From: Humulus lupulus
Lineage: Eukaryota; Streptophyta; Magnoliopsida; Rosales; Cannabaceae
Direction of reading: 5' to 3'
Assembly: GCF_963169125.1 (NCBI RefSeq)
Contig: NC_084796.1
Coordinates: forward strand, 216,714,448 to 216,778,447
DNA: 64,000 nucleotides
In this document: one piece after another, positions 21,313 to 34,611 of the stretch
How the letters are laid out: the number at the start of each line of letters is the position of its first letter
Numbering within the stretch: position 1 is the stretch's first letter
Position numbers and translations under genes: made by a program
Notes under the pieces: generated by a model
Told to the model about the DNA's origin: nothing
Database searches by the model: none
What the model saw: the letters and a program-made list of their open reading frames with translations, nothing else

Positions 21313-24300
21313 TGTAAAATTCCCTAACCTAGTACTTTAGAAAACATTCGCATACTCATGAATTGATAAGAGAAAAGCCACTTATTATAAAAAAAATCCC
21401 AGTGGGGTCTTGCTAAAAACATGCAAGTTGGGCTCAATAGTTAAAAAGAAAAATAGAAGTTTTCATGCAAAGTTCTTAAAACAACCAAAAGTTCAAGTCC
21501 CACTGATAAATTTAAAAAGTCTAAATTAACATAACATTCTTAAAAGAAAATGGCGTTTAAATTGATCGTTTCTCGTCCATAGGATGCCCCCACGCCATAC
21601 ACACCACGACGATAGAACTCCCCACATCACCACACATGCCAAAAAGAAACCTATTTGCTACCTTGAAGGGAAAGTAAGGGGGGTGAGCTAAAATCCCAGT
21701 AAGGAAGTACAAACAACAAACAAGTAAATCACAAGCAATCGCATTCACATTCATACATCATAGCATCATTGTCATAATAGCGTCAATATCGTAAACATAA
21801 AAATAAACATAATCACATCAACATTAACATCATATTCTTGTGAACATGGCCCACTATTTTGTCCATGTCACCCTTGGAGGTAAACTGGATCTCTGGTCCT
21901 TGAATAACCTCGGCGCGTCCACCCTTGGAGTTACGTCTTCATATCCTTAGTAACTCGGGTTATGTCTTCATATCTTAAGCAATCCCTTTTTGATGTGTCG
22001 CGTTCATCGCGCTAACATCCATTCATAGTATACAACATCCATACAATCCAAACACATCATCATATTAAAGCATTTCATAATTCATAGCGCAAAACATCAT
22101 AACACTTTCGTTCATACAAACAATCTTACCATTCACAACATAAATAAATAAAATTCTATCTAACTTCCTTACCTCAGGTCCAAGCAAGGTAAAATGACAA
22201 CTTCACAACGAGCCTATACCATAATTAAAATAACCTTCATTAGCATCACATAAACTTTATTTTGCCCACTCATATAACCCATGTGTGCATGGGTCATGCA
22301 CACATGGTTAAAGTTATTCTCAACATCCAAATAAGGCATATTTACACATAAGGTCATAAAAGAATAATGCACATTCTACCTATATTACATGCATGGTCTT
22401 GCTATAAAAACTATATGGTTGCATAAAAGACATATTTTTGAACGTAAAAGTGAAACTACACGCGACATGCATACGTGGGAACATTGTTTAAAAGCGACAT
22501 TAAAAACAATAATTCTACGCGTCTTACTTTCTATCATTGTGAAAATAACAAAATTGTAACATGCTTTGATTAACATTATTTATCCCTTTAAAATTCTCGC
22601 GTTGATTAATCCTCCAAAGCATTATTTTTATTTTATAAAAATAATTTAATCAACCATTTAAAAATATATTTAATTATTCCATTAATCACTTTTAATTTCC
22701 ATAAAATAACAAAGACTAACAATTATGTAAAATACTTATAGTTTGACATCTTCACTTAGAAAAAAATAACATTATAATTCAATTACCAAATTTATAAATT
22801 TAATGTGAGAAACACCTAGCTTAGACGTGGAAAAATATATTTTTTACTTGAGTTATTTTTAAAGACTTAATTTAAAATAGAATAAATTCATATGTGAAAA
22901 TCTCCAATGATTATTTTTTATAAATGCTTCACTAAACTTTCAGTCATGATTTAATTTATTTAAAAATCACAAGTAAAATAATTTCACCATTTTTCTTAAT
23001 AAAAAATAAAGAAAATCATAACTTTTAATATAAACTCTCATAGTCATAATTAAAATACCATCTTTAATATTTTCATGGGTTAGGGTGTTGATTTATTTCA
23101 CCATATACACAAAACTCTTTTTATTTTAAAACACAACTTCACATTTATATTAAAATTCCAGCAACTGACTATATTCTCAAAATCACCATTTGTATGTTTA
23201 AAACTCAATATTTTCTAAAAAAGAAAGAAAAAATCTGTTGGTTATTAATTGTGCAAAAATATCATTTCAAGGCATCTTAAAACCTTCCATTTAATTTCTT
23301 GAAACAGTAAAACATTGGCAAAATTATTTAAACATCCAAAACATTATTTTCATCATATACTAACCACTTAAACACCAAAAATCAGCAAGCTTAACAAAAC
23401 AAAAATCCATCTTTACATCATGCTTTCACAAAATTTACATCATTACCATACATGTTTAAATCTATTAAATTAGTTTACAAACCCTAGCATGTTCCTAATA
23501 TGCATGGGTAACACAAAATCAACAACTTCATCGTGCATTATACCCTTTTAACCAAAACCCTCATGAAATAACTATCAAACCAAATTCTCATTTATTTCCT
23601 CATGCATCGTAGCATGTTACTATCATTATTCATGTATACAATAATTTATTAATACATAATATCATTAACATACTTTTCAAATTTCATGGATTCAATCATC
23701 AAGAGTCAAAATTATTATTATACCAAAAATTCATATGGGGTCCTAGAGCATGGATTTAACATACAAATCACTATAACAATAACAAAACATAAAGGGGGTT
23801 TCTAGACATGCATAGGACGAAACATACATGTATAAAATCGTAAAACATCATCAATCATCATACATAGCAAATCAACACCAAAACCCCTTCATGCATTAAA
23901 CCACAAAACCCTTCATGTATGATCAAAATAACATATCACCATCAAAATAATAGGAACAAAATCAGCATATTATTACAATTCATAAATATCCTTAATCTCC
24001 CCACGAAAACAACATCAACACATAGATAGAGGGAGGAATCCAATACTTTCCTTGAGAGAACACAAGAACCAACACCCAAAATGAAACCTCTCTTGAATAC
24101 CCTAGGGTTTTTTTTTCGAAAATCAAGACGAAGAAGAAGATGAACACCAACAATTAGAAACAACCCTAATCAACATACAAGAATTAAAAGGAAGAAATCA
24201 TAAAGCAAAAACAAGAGTCATACCCTAGCTTGATCTGTTCTTCTTCTTCTTCCTTTCTTTCTTCTTCTCCTTCTCTCTCTAGGTCACGCCTCTCTCTCTC

Positions 24301-24972
24301 TCTCTCTAAAATTCGGCAGCCGAAGAGCATATGCTCTCTTCTCCAATTCATTCCCCCTTTATCCTAATCATCTCATAATGGTCCAACAAAAAGAAAAGGT
24401 AAGTTTCCTATTTGTGTTTATTTGTCTTAATTATTATTTATTTTGTTTTTATCATAATTGGTAGAAAATAAAAGATGATAACATCCTTACCCAAAATAAC
24501 CTTTTGTCTTCCAATTTTCATTTATTTTCTTAAAAAAAATGGAATAATCCTCTTCCTTTCCCACTACACCATACACGACCAAGACCCCATTTCCCATTAT
24601 TGTTTTTATTTTAATTTATTTTTCTAACTAATTCAATAAATCCAATAAAAGGAAAATTCAAAGTGTGTAGAAAATTCTACACATGTGCACCATGCTACCA
24701 TGTACTAGCACACACTCAAACACTAGGGTGCATCACTACCTATCATGCACCTTAATGCATTCAACCAAAACTCAAATAATCACATTTTTTAAATAAATTA
24801 ATAAATAAAATTTAACAAATAATATCACAAATATTCTACCAAAAAATTCTAACAATTAATTTAAACAAACAATAAAAAAATAAAAATAATTCACCACACT
24901 TAACAATTAAATAAAATAAAACAACAAAATTCTAATAACTAAAAAAAATCTACACAATATTATTTTCTTACA
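21313..24972 (-). repeat. Probable long gypsy LTR (minus orientation)
   Basis: Read on the minus strand it would start TGTAAGAAAATAA at 24972 and end AATTTTACA at 21313, next to the primer-binding site. That gives about 3.66 kb. It includes a CT/GA-rich tract near 24235-24310 and a block reading GGGATTTTAGCTCACC on the minus strand, as in many plant gypsy U5 regions. The left edge is secure because of the primer site. The 24972 edge is my best guess, without a second LTR for comparison. No ORF inside is supported. Confidence 0.5.
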
Positions 24973-26092
24973 TTCTATTCAGTAATGAGCTTTTTCTTTT
25001 GTTAAGGATGATAGATAAATTGTTTTTAAAAAATGTATGCCTACAAACGGATACCTTGTAAACTATTACTTGTTTATGTATTGATTAACAACAAAAATAA
25101 TAAAAAATGATTGGTAGAATCAGGTTGTCTTATAACATTTAAAAATAAAAACAATGTAAAATGTTAATAATAAAAAAAACCATAATCAGAAGTATGAAAA
25201 TCAATAGAAATAAAAAAAAAAAAAAAGCAAACTTCAATGTTGCATCCACAAAAACCAAAAAACATAAAGATAAGATATTTCTTTTATCCACAAAAAAATA
25301 CAAACAAACGTATTAAAATCCCAAATATAATTAACACGCTTAAAGAATTTTTTTTATCAAGGTTGCTTCATATATCTGCACTCATTTTCAAAAGTTCACA
25401 TACGACCTAGTATTAATAATAATGAAAAAAGTATATACATAACTGCATACCCAAATTGTATTCATATAATTAGTAGAATTAAACCAAACAAACTATGAAC
25501 TGACAAAATCATTATGAGTTCAACGTAGCATTATTTTGCTGTGAAATTTTGATACATTAAATGTTAATAGCCACAACGCAAATATTAATCCAATATATAT
25601 TTTAATTCACAGTTAGGCAATAAAATATTAAATAGTATCTCCATCAAATAGAGTTCGAACACTAGGAGGCAATACAACAAGAAAAATAAGCCCATAGATA
25701 ACTTTATCGAGATTTAAAGAGTATCTCTATGCAATGCAATTCCTCATTATTGCCATTAACAGTGAAAAAAAAACAAAACAATGTAGGATTCTATCACATT
25801 GTAATCAGAGTGATCAAAGACCAGAATTTTTCAAAACAACATATTCTATCTTACAGAAGGATTTAACTATTCCATTAAACATGTACAGCGGCAACAAGAA
25901 AAGCCACAAGTAAATTAGTCAAATTCAAGATCTCCAAAAACTCAACTACATGATCATTTGGAAACAAAAGAGATACCTTATCACAATTCATAGTGGAAAG
26001 CATTAAAAAATTAATGGCGTAGAAACTAAATCATGGGTCTCAACAAAGATTACACACTTGGGTAATGGAACTAGGCCCCCTTCATTTCTTTT
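24973..26092. other. AT-rich sequence without recognisable features
   Basis: No ORF of note, A/T-rich with poly-A runs. It is the left flank into which the 26093-40463 element inserted. Its continuation is at 40464. Confidence 0.6.
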
Positions 26093-26963
26093 TGTTATCC
26101 AGATTTCGAATAGCGTTTAGATGGATATCCTCGGGGAAGCAGAATTATCAAAGTCTTTCACGGTAGGTGACCAGAGCTCGCGGATGAACAGAAAGGCTTC
26201 GCCTCTCCCGTTTAGTGTCCGGCTTACTCTTTCAAGCAAACGCGACACGGAAGCTCGTCAACTCTCCCGGACTCCCGAAGGGATATCCTTCGGGGAAGCT
26301 CCTTCCAGGAGAAGCTCTTCAGGTTGCCTTCGCGGAAACAGTTCCGTGCCTCGCACGGAACAAGACCAAGCGGTCGAGTCATGTAGGAGGCATAGTTGGA
26401 ATGATATCCGCCTGACACGCCCGACAGGTCAAGGCCGCACACATCCCAGCACGCCTAAAAGTACCATTTCCCCTACTGTTCCGCTGACAACTTGGAAAAG
26501 ACAGCTGCCTTTGTGCATTCCCCATACTTTCACGTAAATATACCCACATAGAGCCTGGTAGCCAGGCGACTAGGGTAATTGTATCCCCTATTTATGGCTG
26601 GTGTAATTAAGACTCATGTGAGTATAGAAAAACCCTAATCCAAAACCCTAGCTATAAAGACCCCCTCATTTTACGATAGTGGGGACGGCCAACAAATCAC
26701 ATAGCAAGAACTCTACTAAAATCTCTCTAGCTTCATCTTCTCCAAGAGAACCCGAGAGAAACACTGTGAGGTTGTGAGTTTCTTGTACACCAGCTGTTTG
26801 ACTGTTATTCTCTACAAGTATAATAACATCGACTCGTGGACTAGGGCTCGTTAACGCCTGAACCACGTAAAAACACTGTATGTTTATTTACATTTCTGCA
26901 CTTCTACTGTTCTTATCTTTTTATTGTTCCGTTCGTATTCGTTTCCGAAAAACTCGGTAAACA
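26093..26963 (+). repeat. 5' LTR of the Tat-like element
   Basis: It starts TGTTATCC and ends GGTAAACA. A TATAAAGA lies near 26653, followed by a leader. A primer-binding-like TGGTGCTTTCATTGAG follows at 26967. The plus-strand frame at 26121-26537 is repeated in the other LTR and is not a gene. Confidence 0.93.
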
Positions 26964-27028
26964 TTTTGGTGCTTTCATTGAGAGCTGTAGGAAGTTGTTA
27001 GTCAGCTCTTTTTCTGCGTACTGAAAAG

Positions 27029-29107
27029 ATGGTGACTACGAGAAAATCTGCGGTTGACAAAAATGCTAGGGTCAACCCCGATACTATGATGGAAGATGTG
27101 GTACAAAACGAACCCTCGGACCACCAAGGTGAAGACCCGACATCCTGCCAGGATCGGGTCAGTACTAAAGATACGACATACTTATAAAGCGAAGAAGAGT
27201 ATGTCCGAGACGGTTACTACAAAGACGGCTACTACTACGAGAAGGATCCAGAACTGGTCTAAGTAGCCAAAGAACTGGTGGTCACTAAGGCCAAGCTTGC
27301 TGAGCAGGAGCGCGTCTCCGAAAAAATGCAGCGCATAATGGAGCGCCTCCAAAGCAAGTTCGGAGACCTAGGTGACTCGGACGAGGATGCCTTTGTTCCA
27401 GGTGGTGCTGATGCCACCATGCCGGATCCAGCCGCTGCTGGACCATCCAAAGCCGCCCCTAACAAGGGCAAAGAAAAGGTTGGGGAGCCTGCGCGCACTA
27501 ACACCCCTGCACCTCCTAAAGGCGTGGATCACCAGGCCGACTGCCCCCCACGCGCGTAGAAGGTCTCTGGCGCTCCTAAGCCCAGACGTCCTTCAGCCCT
27601 AAGGGGGCACTCTGTGCCTAAAGGGCCCGGTGCTAAGGCACCCAGGCCTAGGGGAAGGAACAACCACCCCAGTGATTCCGTCAACCAGGACGGTTGGGCT
27701 GCGGACACGCACTCCGAAGATAGCTGGTCCACGGTGGACCTAAGAAGAAGGTTGGAGGCCAAATATGAAAAGGCCAAAGGAGAAAAGGCCCGGCCTCGCG
27801 GAGATGACCTGCGGAATCATCTTAATGACAAGTTCCGGGGACGTGACCTCCCGGAGAGTGATACAAAGAGGCTCGAGAAACAGATCGCTGCCTTGACCAA
27901 GCTGGTCCGGAAGAAAAGTGGGGCCCTGTCAGACTCCGAGGAGGAGGACCCGGAGCCATGTATTTGGAGGATCGCGGAAACGTCCCTCCCGGATAACTTC
28001 AAAATGCCTCACATAGAATTATATGAGGGGAGGACAGACCCGCGCACCCATCTAGCTAAATACAACAAAATGATGCAAGTGGCGCGCGTCAGTGAGGATG
28101 CCAAATGCATGTGCTTCTCACTTACCCTTACCAAGTCCGCGGAGGACTGGTGGAAAAGATTAGCTCCCGGATCCATCCACAGTTGGAAGGAGCTACAGTC
28201 CGCATTCAGAAGGCAGTTCATTGCTGCCCGAGACCACGACATGGAGGTTGGTTCCTTAACCAACATCAAGCTGCTACCCAATGAGAACCTCAAAGCTTTC
28301 ATTCAGAGAATGATGGAAGCTGCTGCTAAGACCAAGGTCACCGACGACATGAAGCTGATCGCCCTTCAATCAGGCCTTACTGTCGGCTCCCTGCTATGGG
28401 GGGAAATGCAAAGGAGACGGGCAGAAACGCTGTCCGAATTCATGTCAAGAGCTCAGGGAACCATCAACCTTGAGGATGCCTACCAGCAGGCCTTTGGAGT
28501 TCCCCCAGCTCCGACGCCTTCCGTGACAGCGCCGAGCTTTGCTTCGCAAGCCCCCGCACCAGCCCTCACGCTTCCAGGAGCCCAGTTCACTCCAAGCGTG
28601 TATGGGCCTTCCGCGTCTGCTCAGACGCCGAGTCAAACCCATTTCTCTGGGTACGGAGCTGTACAGACAGGATGTAGTATCGCTCCCGGACCGTCGCAAC
28701 CGCAAGCAGAAGGCCCAGAACGAAATCTGAGCCAATCGCGGAATAAACGAGGCGGAAGAAACCCCAACCGGGGAGACCATTCAAAGAAACCCCGGAAGGA
28801 CTATGAGCCCAAGTTCACGGAGTACACCAGTTTAATAGATTCGCGAGAGAATGTCTATCGGGTGACCTGTAATATGGTCAACTACAGGAAAGCCCCGAAA
28901 GTGTCTCACGGAGGAAGGCGTCCGCGAGACTCCAATAAGAGGTGTGAGTTCCACGGAGACGTGGGGCACACCACAAACGAATGTCTTCAACTGAAGGACG
29001 AGATCGAGTCCCTGGCAAGAGCGGGACACCTCGGTCAATGGGTGAGGATACCCATAATCTATCCCGGACAGGGAGTAGTTCACGGAGCTGCATATTCTCC
29101 GGGATAG
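27029..29107 (+). pseudogene. Gag of the Tat-like element, with in-frame stops
   Basis: Met 27029 opens the frame that runs without a shift to the integrase. Within gag there are TAA 27185, TAA 27260, TAG 27557, and TAG 29105 at the end. An N-terminal acidic/charged part is followed by a basic Pro-rich linker. The retrotransposon gag domain lies at about 28000-28480 ([40 protein letters not shown]). An Ala/Pro-rich linker and the Tat-type zinc motif [14 protein letters not shown] come next, near 28950. It would form the particle core and bind RNA. Confidence 0.88.
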
Positions 29108-30148
29108 AGGGGGACCGCTAGCGCTCCTGGAGCCGGTCACCCCCAAGCTCCTGGGTCTCAGTTCCCAGCGCACCCTGCTCCAACCCCTCCGGCACCCATT
29201 GCCTTATTGGCTCCGGGACCCGGAAACCCATATCCGCCTGGCCTTGCTCCGCCACACGTTGACGGACACGTAGCCACCATTTTCGGAGGACCGCACCTTG
29301 CCGGAAGCACCCGCAACTCCCAGAAAAGGTACTTGAGGGAGTTAGAACACACCGGAGAGATGTGCGCCTTGGTTCAGTCACCTGCTCAGCGTCCCCGAAT
29401 GATGGATCTTCCCATCACCTTCATGGAAGATGACGCCCGACATGTGCACTTCCCCCACAACGATCCCCTCGTGGTGGAAGCTCAGATTGCCAATAAGAAG
29501 GTATCACGGATCCTTGTCAATAATGGAAGCTCCGTAAACATCCTCTTCAAAGCTGCCTTCCACGCTATCGGATTAATCGAGACAGACCTGACCCCATGCC
29601 CCATCCAGCTTCAGGGGTTCAATGGGGATGCACTCATGCCATTAGGCAAAATTCAACTTCCAGTCACCCTCAGAGGAGAAGGCGACGCTTGCGCCTTCAA
29701 GCACTGCACATTTGTAGTGGTCGACTGCCCCACGGCGTATAATGCTATCCTAGGCCGACCGGTCCTAATCGATTGCGAGGCCATAACCTCGATACGCCAC
29801 TTATGCCTGAAGTTTCCATGCGACGACGGGCGTATCGGCACCCTCCGGGGAGACCAACGAAGTGCACGAAGCTGTTATAACGTCTCCGTCCGATCCGTCT
29901 ACACGGTCCAGGAGGCGGTTGTTGCCGCTCCTTTAGCAGAAACTGGGGGCGCCCAAGGGGCGTACGTTGACAAACTCGACCCTAGAGTGGGGGTCGAGAG
30001 AGCGATAGAGCCGATGAAGGAAGTCGAAGAGGTGATCCTCAACCCGGGAGATCCCACCAAAGTCATTCAGATAGGGAAAAACCTTCCATCGGCCATTCGA
30101 GAAAAGATCGTGGCCACTGTGAAGAATAATCAGGATATCCTGGCATGA
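29108..30148 (+). pseudogene. Aspartic protease of the Tat-like element
   Basis: Same frame as gag. After a Pro-rich linker comes HNDPLVVEAQIANKKV, followed by the active-site region, which reads VNNGSSVNILF. Relatives, including the copy at 50161 in this window, have [11 protein letters not shown], so the catalytic Asp has become Asn here. The second conserved block AYNAILGRPVL is intact. TGA 30146 ends the segment. Polyprotein cleavage by this copy is not expected. Confidence 0.85.
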
Positions 30149-32050
30149 TCCCACGCTGATATGACGGGGATTAATCCTAATGTTGTGTGCCACACACTCA
30201 ACATAGACCCATCCGCAACTCCAGTTCGCCAAAAAAGGAGGTCGTTAGACCCAGTGAGGGCCGAAGCAGTCAATGCTGAAGTGGACAAGTTGATGTCCAT
30301 AGGCTTTCTCCAGGAGTCACACTATCCCGTGTGGTTGGCCAACCCGGTTCTGGTCCCGAAACCCAATGGGTCCTGGAGAATGTGCATTGACTTCACGGAC
30401 CTAAACAAAGCCTGCCCGAAAGATTGTTTCCCTCTTCCGCGAATCAATCAGATGGTAGACGCTACTTCCGGGTATGAACTCTTGTCCTTCATGGATGCGT
30501 ACTCCGGATACAACCAGATCAAGATGCATGTCGCGGACCAGGAACACACCAGCTTCCTCACGGACAAGGGTGTCTACTGTTACGTGGTCATGCCTTTCGG
30601 TTTGAAGAATGCTGGGGCGATGTACCAGCGTCTAGTAAACAAGATGTTCAAGGACCAGCTGGGGAGGAACATGGAGGTGTACGTAGATGACATGTTGGTA
30701 AAGTCCAAGACCTCCGGGGACCACAGTGATGACCTTGAGGAAGCTTTCGCCGTGATCCGAAAGTATGGAATGAAAATGAATCCGAAAAAATGTACTTTCG
30801 GGGTCTCGTCTGGGAAGTTCCTCGGTTTCATTGTCAGCTCCCGCGGAGTGGAGGCCAACCCTGAGAAAATTAAGGCGTTCATAGATATGCCTTCTCCCCG
30901 GAAGCATAAGGATGTCCAAAGCGTTAACGGAAGGATAGCTGCGCTCAGCCGCTTCGTATCTAAGGCCACTGACAAATGTGTCCCCTTCTTCAATGTGTTG
31001 CGAGGAAACAAGAGGTTCGAGTGGACCCCCGAATGCGAAGCAGCCTTCCGACACCTCAAGGAACATTTAACCCGAGCTCCCATTCTATCCAAACCTATCG
31101 AAGGAGAGGCGTTGTTCTTATACTTAGCTGTGACAGAGCACGCAGTGAGTGCCGCTCTCGTCCGGGAAGACGGCCGTATCCAGCTCCCTGTGTATTACGT
31201 AAGCAAGAGGTTACTGGACGCCGAGTCCAGATATTCAATGATCGAAAAACTCTCCCTCTGCTTGCTAATTGCTTCGCGGAAGCTAAGGCCCTATTTCCAG
31301 GCGCACACCATCAGAGTACTCACCAACCACCCTTTCCGACAAGTCTTGCAGAAGCCCGAGTCTTCGGGCAGATTGCTTAAATGGGTCATGGAACTGAGCC
31401 AATTTGACATCCACTACCAGCCACGTGTTTCCATAAAAGGACAAGCTCTCGCGGACTTTATTGTGGAATGCTCAGGAATGAATGACCTCCCGGAAGATCC
31501 TGTCCCGGAACTTCCCACATGGAAGGTCTATGTAGACGGAGCCTCAAATGAAAAAGGAGCTGGAGCAGGGGTCATCCTAATATCTCCCCAAGGACATCAG
31601 CTCCAGAGCGCCATCCGTTTCGCATTCCCAGCATCCAACAACGAGGCAGAACACGAAGCCATGCTGGCCGGATTGCAACTGGCCAGAGAAGTCGGAGCCC
31701 AAAAAATCGAGGTGTACAGCGACTCCCTACTTGTGGTAAACCAAATATCCGGGGAATACCAGACGAAAGGCAAAAAAATGGCTGCTTACGTGTCTCTCTC
31801 CCGCGGCCTCCTGCAGCATTTCAAAGGCTACCAAATCCGCCAGGTCCCCCGGGACCAGAACTCACTCGCGGACACGCTGGCCAAGCTTGCAACAGACTCG
31901 GAGATTGAACAATATGGCCTAGTGCCCATCGGGCACTTAGAAGCACCTAGTACCGAGACACAGAGGGTAAATGCCATCATCGACCATTCCCATTCCTGGA
32001 TAGGACCCATCCTTAGATTTCTCACCACCGGAGAGCTCCCCACTGATAAA
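30149..32050 (+). pseudogene. Reverse transcriptase and dual RNase H of the Tat-like element
   Basis: The frame is open here from 30161. RT blocks are intact: WRMCIDFTDLNKACPKD, MPFGLKNAGAMYQRL and catalytic YVDDMLVKSK (about 30680-30710). A first, degenerate RNase H-like connection follows (LYLAVTEHAVSAALVRE, RLLDAESRYSMIEK). A second RNase H domain near 31517-31890 keeps all four acidic positions, in YVDGASNEKGAG, EAEHEAMLAGL, YSDSLLVV and NSLADTLAKLA. The combination of an old and a new RNase H domain is a mark of the Tat lineage. Confidence 0.93.
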
Positions 32051-33232
32051 GCTGACGCAAGAAAGCTCCAGTATCAAGCTCCCCGATACGTGGTTATGGA
32101 TGGAAAGCTTTACCGCAGGGGGTTGTCCATACCCTTCCTTAGGTGTGTTGCCGGAACCGAAATCAGTGCCATCATCCATGAGGTTCACGGAGGGTTCTGT
32201 GGCGACCATACCTCCGGGCTGAGCCTCTCCAAAAATATCCTTCGACAAGGATACTTCTGGCCCACCATGAAGAAGGATTGTGTGGATTATGTCAGAAAAT
32301 GTGAGCAGTGCCAGAGGTACGCCAAGGTTCCGCGAGCGCCTTCTACAGAAATTGCCTTAATGACCAGCCCCTGGCCGTTCGCCGTCTGGGGCATTGACCT
32401 AGTAGGTTCCCTTCCAACTGGAAGGGGCGGAGTGAAGTATGCCATAGTCGCGGTAGACTACTTCACCAAATGGGCTGAAGCTGAACCTATGAACACGGTC
32501 ACGTCTAAGAAAGCACTGGACTTTGTCATCAGGAATATAGTGTGTCGTTTTGGGCTTCCACGAAAAATTGTGTCCGATAACGGGAAGCAATTTGATAGTG
32601 AACATTTCACGGACTTCTGTGCTTCGCATGGAATCATCAAAAGCTTTTCCGCAGTCGCCAGACCTCAAGCTAATGGGCAAGTGGAAGCAGTAAACAAAAT
32701 CTTAAAGACCACGTTGAAGTAAAAACTCCAAGCCTGCAAGGCTCACTAGCCGGAAGAGCTTCCGCGAGTACTTTGGGCCTATCGCACAACAGAGAGAACT
32801 TCGACGGGGCACACACCTTATTCCATGACCTTCGGATGCGAGGCCGTCATCCCAGTAGAAACTATGATCCCCTCTCACAGGCAGGACACCTACGACCCTA
32901 CCCGGAACCACGCCCTTCTCCAGGAGTCCCTGGACATGATCGAAGAGCTCCGGGAGCAGTCGCAGGTCCAACTAAAAATGTACCAAGGCAAGATAGCCCG
33001 ACACTTCAACACAAGAGTCAAGAGCCGTACATTCGAAGTTGGGGACCTTGTCCTACGGAGAGTATTTCCTGCTACGCAGGATCCGGGAGTGGGAGTCCTC
33101 GGACCCAACTGGGAAGGCCCCTATGAAGTACAAGAAAAAGTGGGCCATGGGACGTATCACTTAAAGAGACTCGACGGATCTAAAGTCCCGCGCGCCTGGA
33201 ACGCGGAGCACCTCCGCCGTTACTATCAGTAG
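32051..33232 (+). pseudogene. Integrase of the Tat-like element, two in-frame stops
   Basis: Zinc-binding HHCC region near 32170-32320 (HEVHGGFCGDH, CEQCQRY), then catalytic core residues Asp in WGIDLVGSLP, Asp in VSDNGKQF and Glu in NGQVEAVNK. TAA 32720 and TAG 32747 interrupt the frame after the core; the same frame then continues with VLWAYRTTERTSTGHTPYS and a C-terminal GPYEVQEKVGHGTY region, ending at TAG 33230. Confidence 0.9.
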
Positions 33233-34611
33233 GCCCCGGGCTATCTAGTCGAAAGTCCTTGGTGGACGTAGCAAAAGTGTAAAATGTGGAGATAATCCTC
33301 CCTGCTGTAAAGCACATGCCTGACAGGCTAATTTAATGAAACACGGAGAGATTCACTCTGCGTTTACTGCATTTTTTATCCCTGTGTTCAAAGCTGCGTT
33401 TTAACAAGTGACCACGCGGTCCGGAGACGTCCGGACCCCACGCTCACTTGGGGGGGTATACATGGCTAAAGCATAGCCATATGCCCCTTGAACAAAACAT
33501 ACACAGAACACCACTTATGTGCTAGCATTTTTTAAATTGTTAAGCTTAGGTTTATTTTTTCTTGCCATAAACATACTTGCATTACGTGTCATGTGCACAT
33601 TATGTGTTTATGTGAAAATTTCCATTGAAATGTCTGCCATTATGCATCATGAAAATTATCTCCTGTGTAGCCCAGCGATGAACAGGACTGGGGGTTGGGG
33701 CACATTCAGAGAGCTATGCCGAAACACCCCCAACTCCCTGACAAGTCCTTTGCAGAATACTCCGCGACCGCTGTAGAACTTTGCTTCGCAAGCTCCAACT
33801 CCGAGTCCCGCAAGGCGAAAGATGGCAAGATCAGCGACCGTTGTAAGCCTTGCTTCGCAGGCTTCAGCTCCGGATCTCACAAAATAATGCATGGCGAGCT
33901 CCTCGACCACTGCAAGTTTCAGCTCCAGGAGCAGATATGGTCGATCCCCCACTCACAACAGGCCTTGCTTCGCAAAGCCCCTGCTCCGGGATCGCACATG
34001 GTGGGCGTGGAAATTTCCCCGACCGCAACGAGCCTTGCCTCGCAGGGCTCCATGCCAGGTCCCTGAAGTCAGCCACCATGAGGTTCGCAACGATAGTTAG
34101 TTTTGCTTCGCAAAGATCTAACCTTAAGTCTAGCGACGCTCACCAAAAGAACTCCCGTTCCGAGCCATGGAACGGCTCACCTTAGCAATCCCAGTGAACA
34201 GTATAACTACAAGTCCCGGGATTGGCTATTTGCCTTGGGAAAGCTAAAATACGGTGAAAGGAGTCTGGCCGTTGGAACCAGGAAACCTTCGTAACCTAGA
34301 AACTACGTGGGAAAAGACATCAGCCGTTAGAGCTTCAAGTTGGAAGTGCATAGGTTCTGGCCGTTGGAACCAAAACCTCATGCGCCCCTACAGCAGTTTC
34401 TACCGTGTAAAAGTCTACCCTAAACGCAAAGTTAAACAAAGAACTCGGCAGAAAAGAAAGGAGAATGCTATAATTATGGCAAAAATGTCTGCAATGAGAA
34501 AAGAGTACAGGGAGCTTCGCCCCAAAGAAAAACACAAATGAAAAATAATTAAAGATAAGGCCCCTTCAAGCATTGGGGGTGGCAGTGGTATCCACGGCCA
34601 AGGCCTCGAGG
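33233..34611. other. Spacer between pol and the antisense gene
   Basis: No coding region is supported. About 33740-34130 holds degenerate repeats of roughly 60-80 bp that share a GCTTCGCA(A/G) core (CTTTGCTTCGCAAG, CCTTGCTTCGCAGG, CCTTGCCTCGCAGG). The region probably contains the 3' ends of both the sense and antisense transcripts. Confidence 0.6.

Noticed and set aside
26121..26537. 138-codon ORF repeated at 39621-40037
   Set aside because: Both copies are the two LTRs of one element; the identity reflects the LTR, not gene conservation.
27029..33232. Endogenous plant pararetrovirus
   Set aside because: LTRs, target duplications and an integrase with D-D-E residues identify an LTR retrotransposon; no movement protein is seen.
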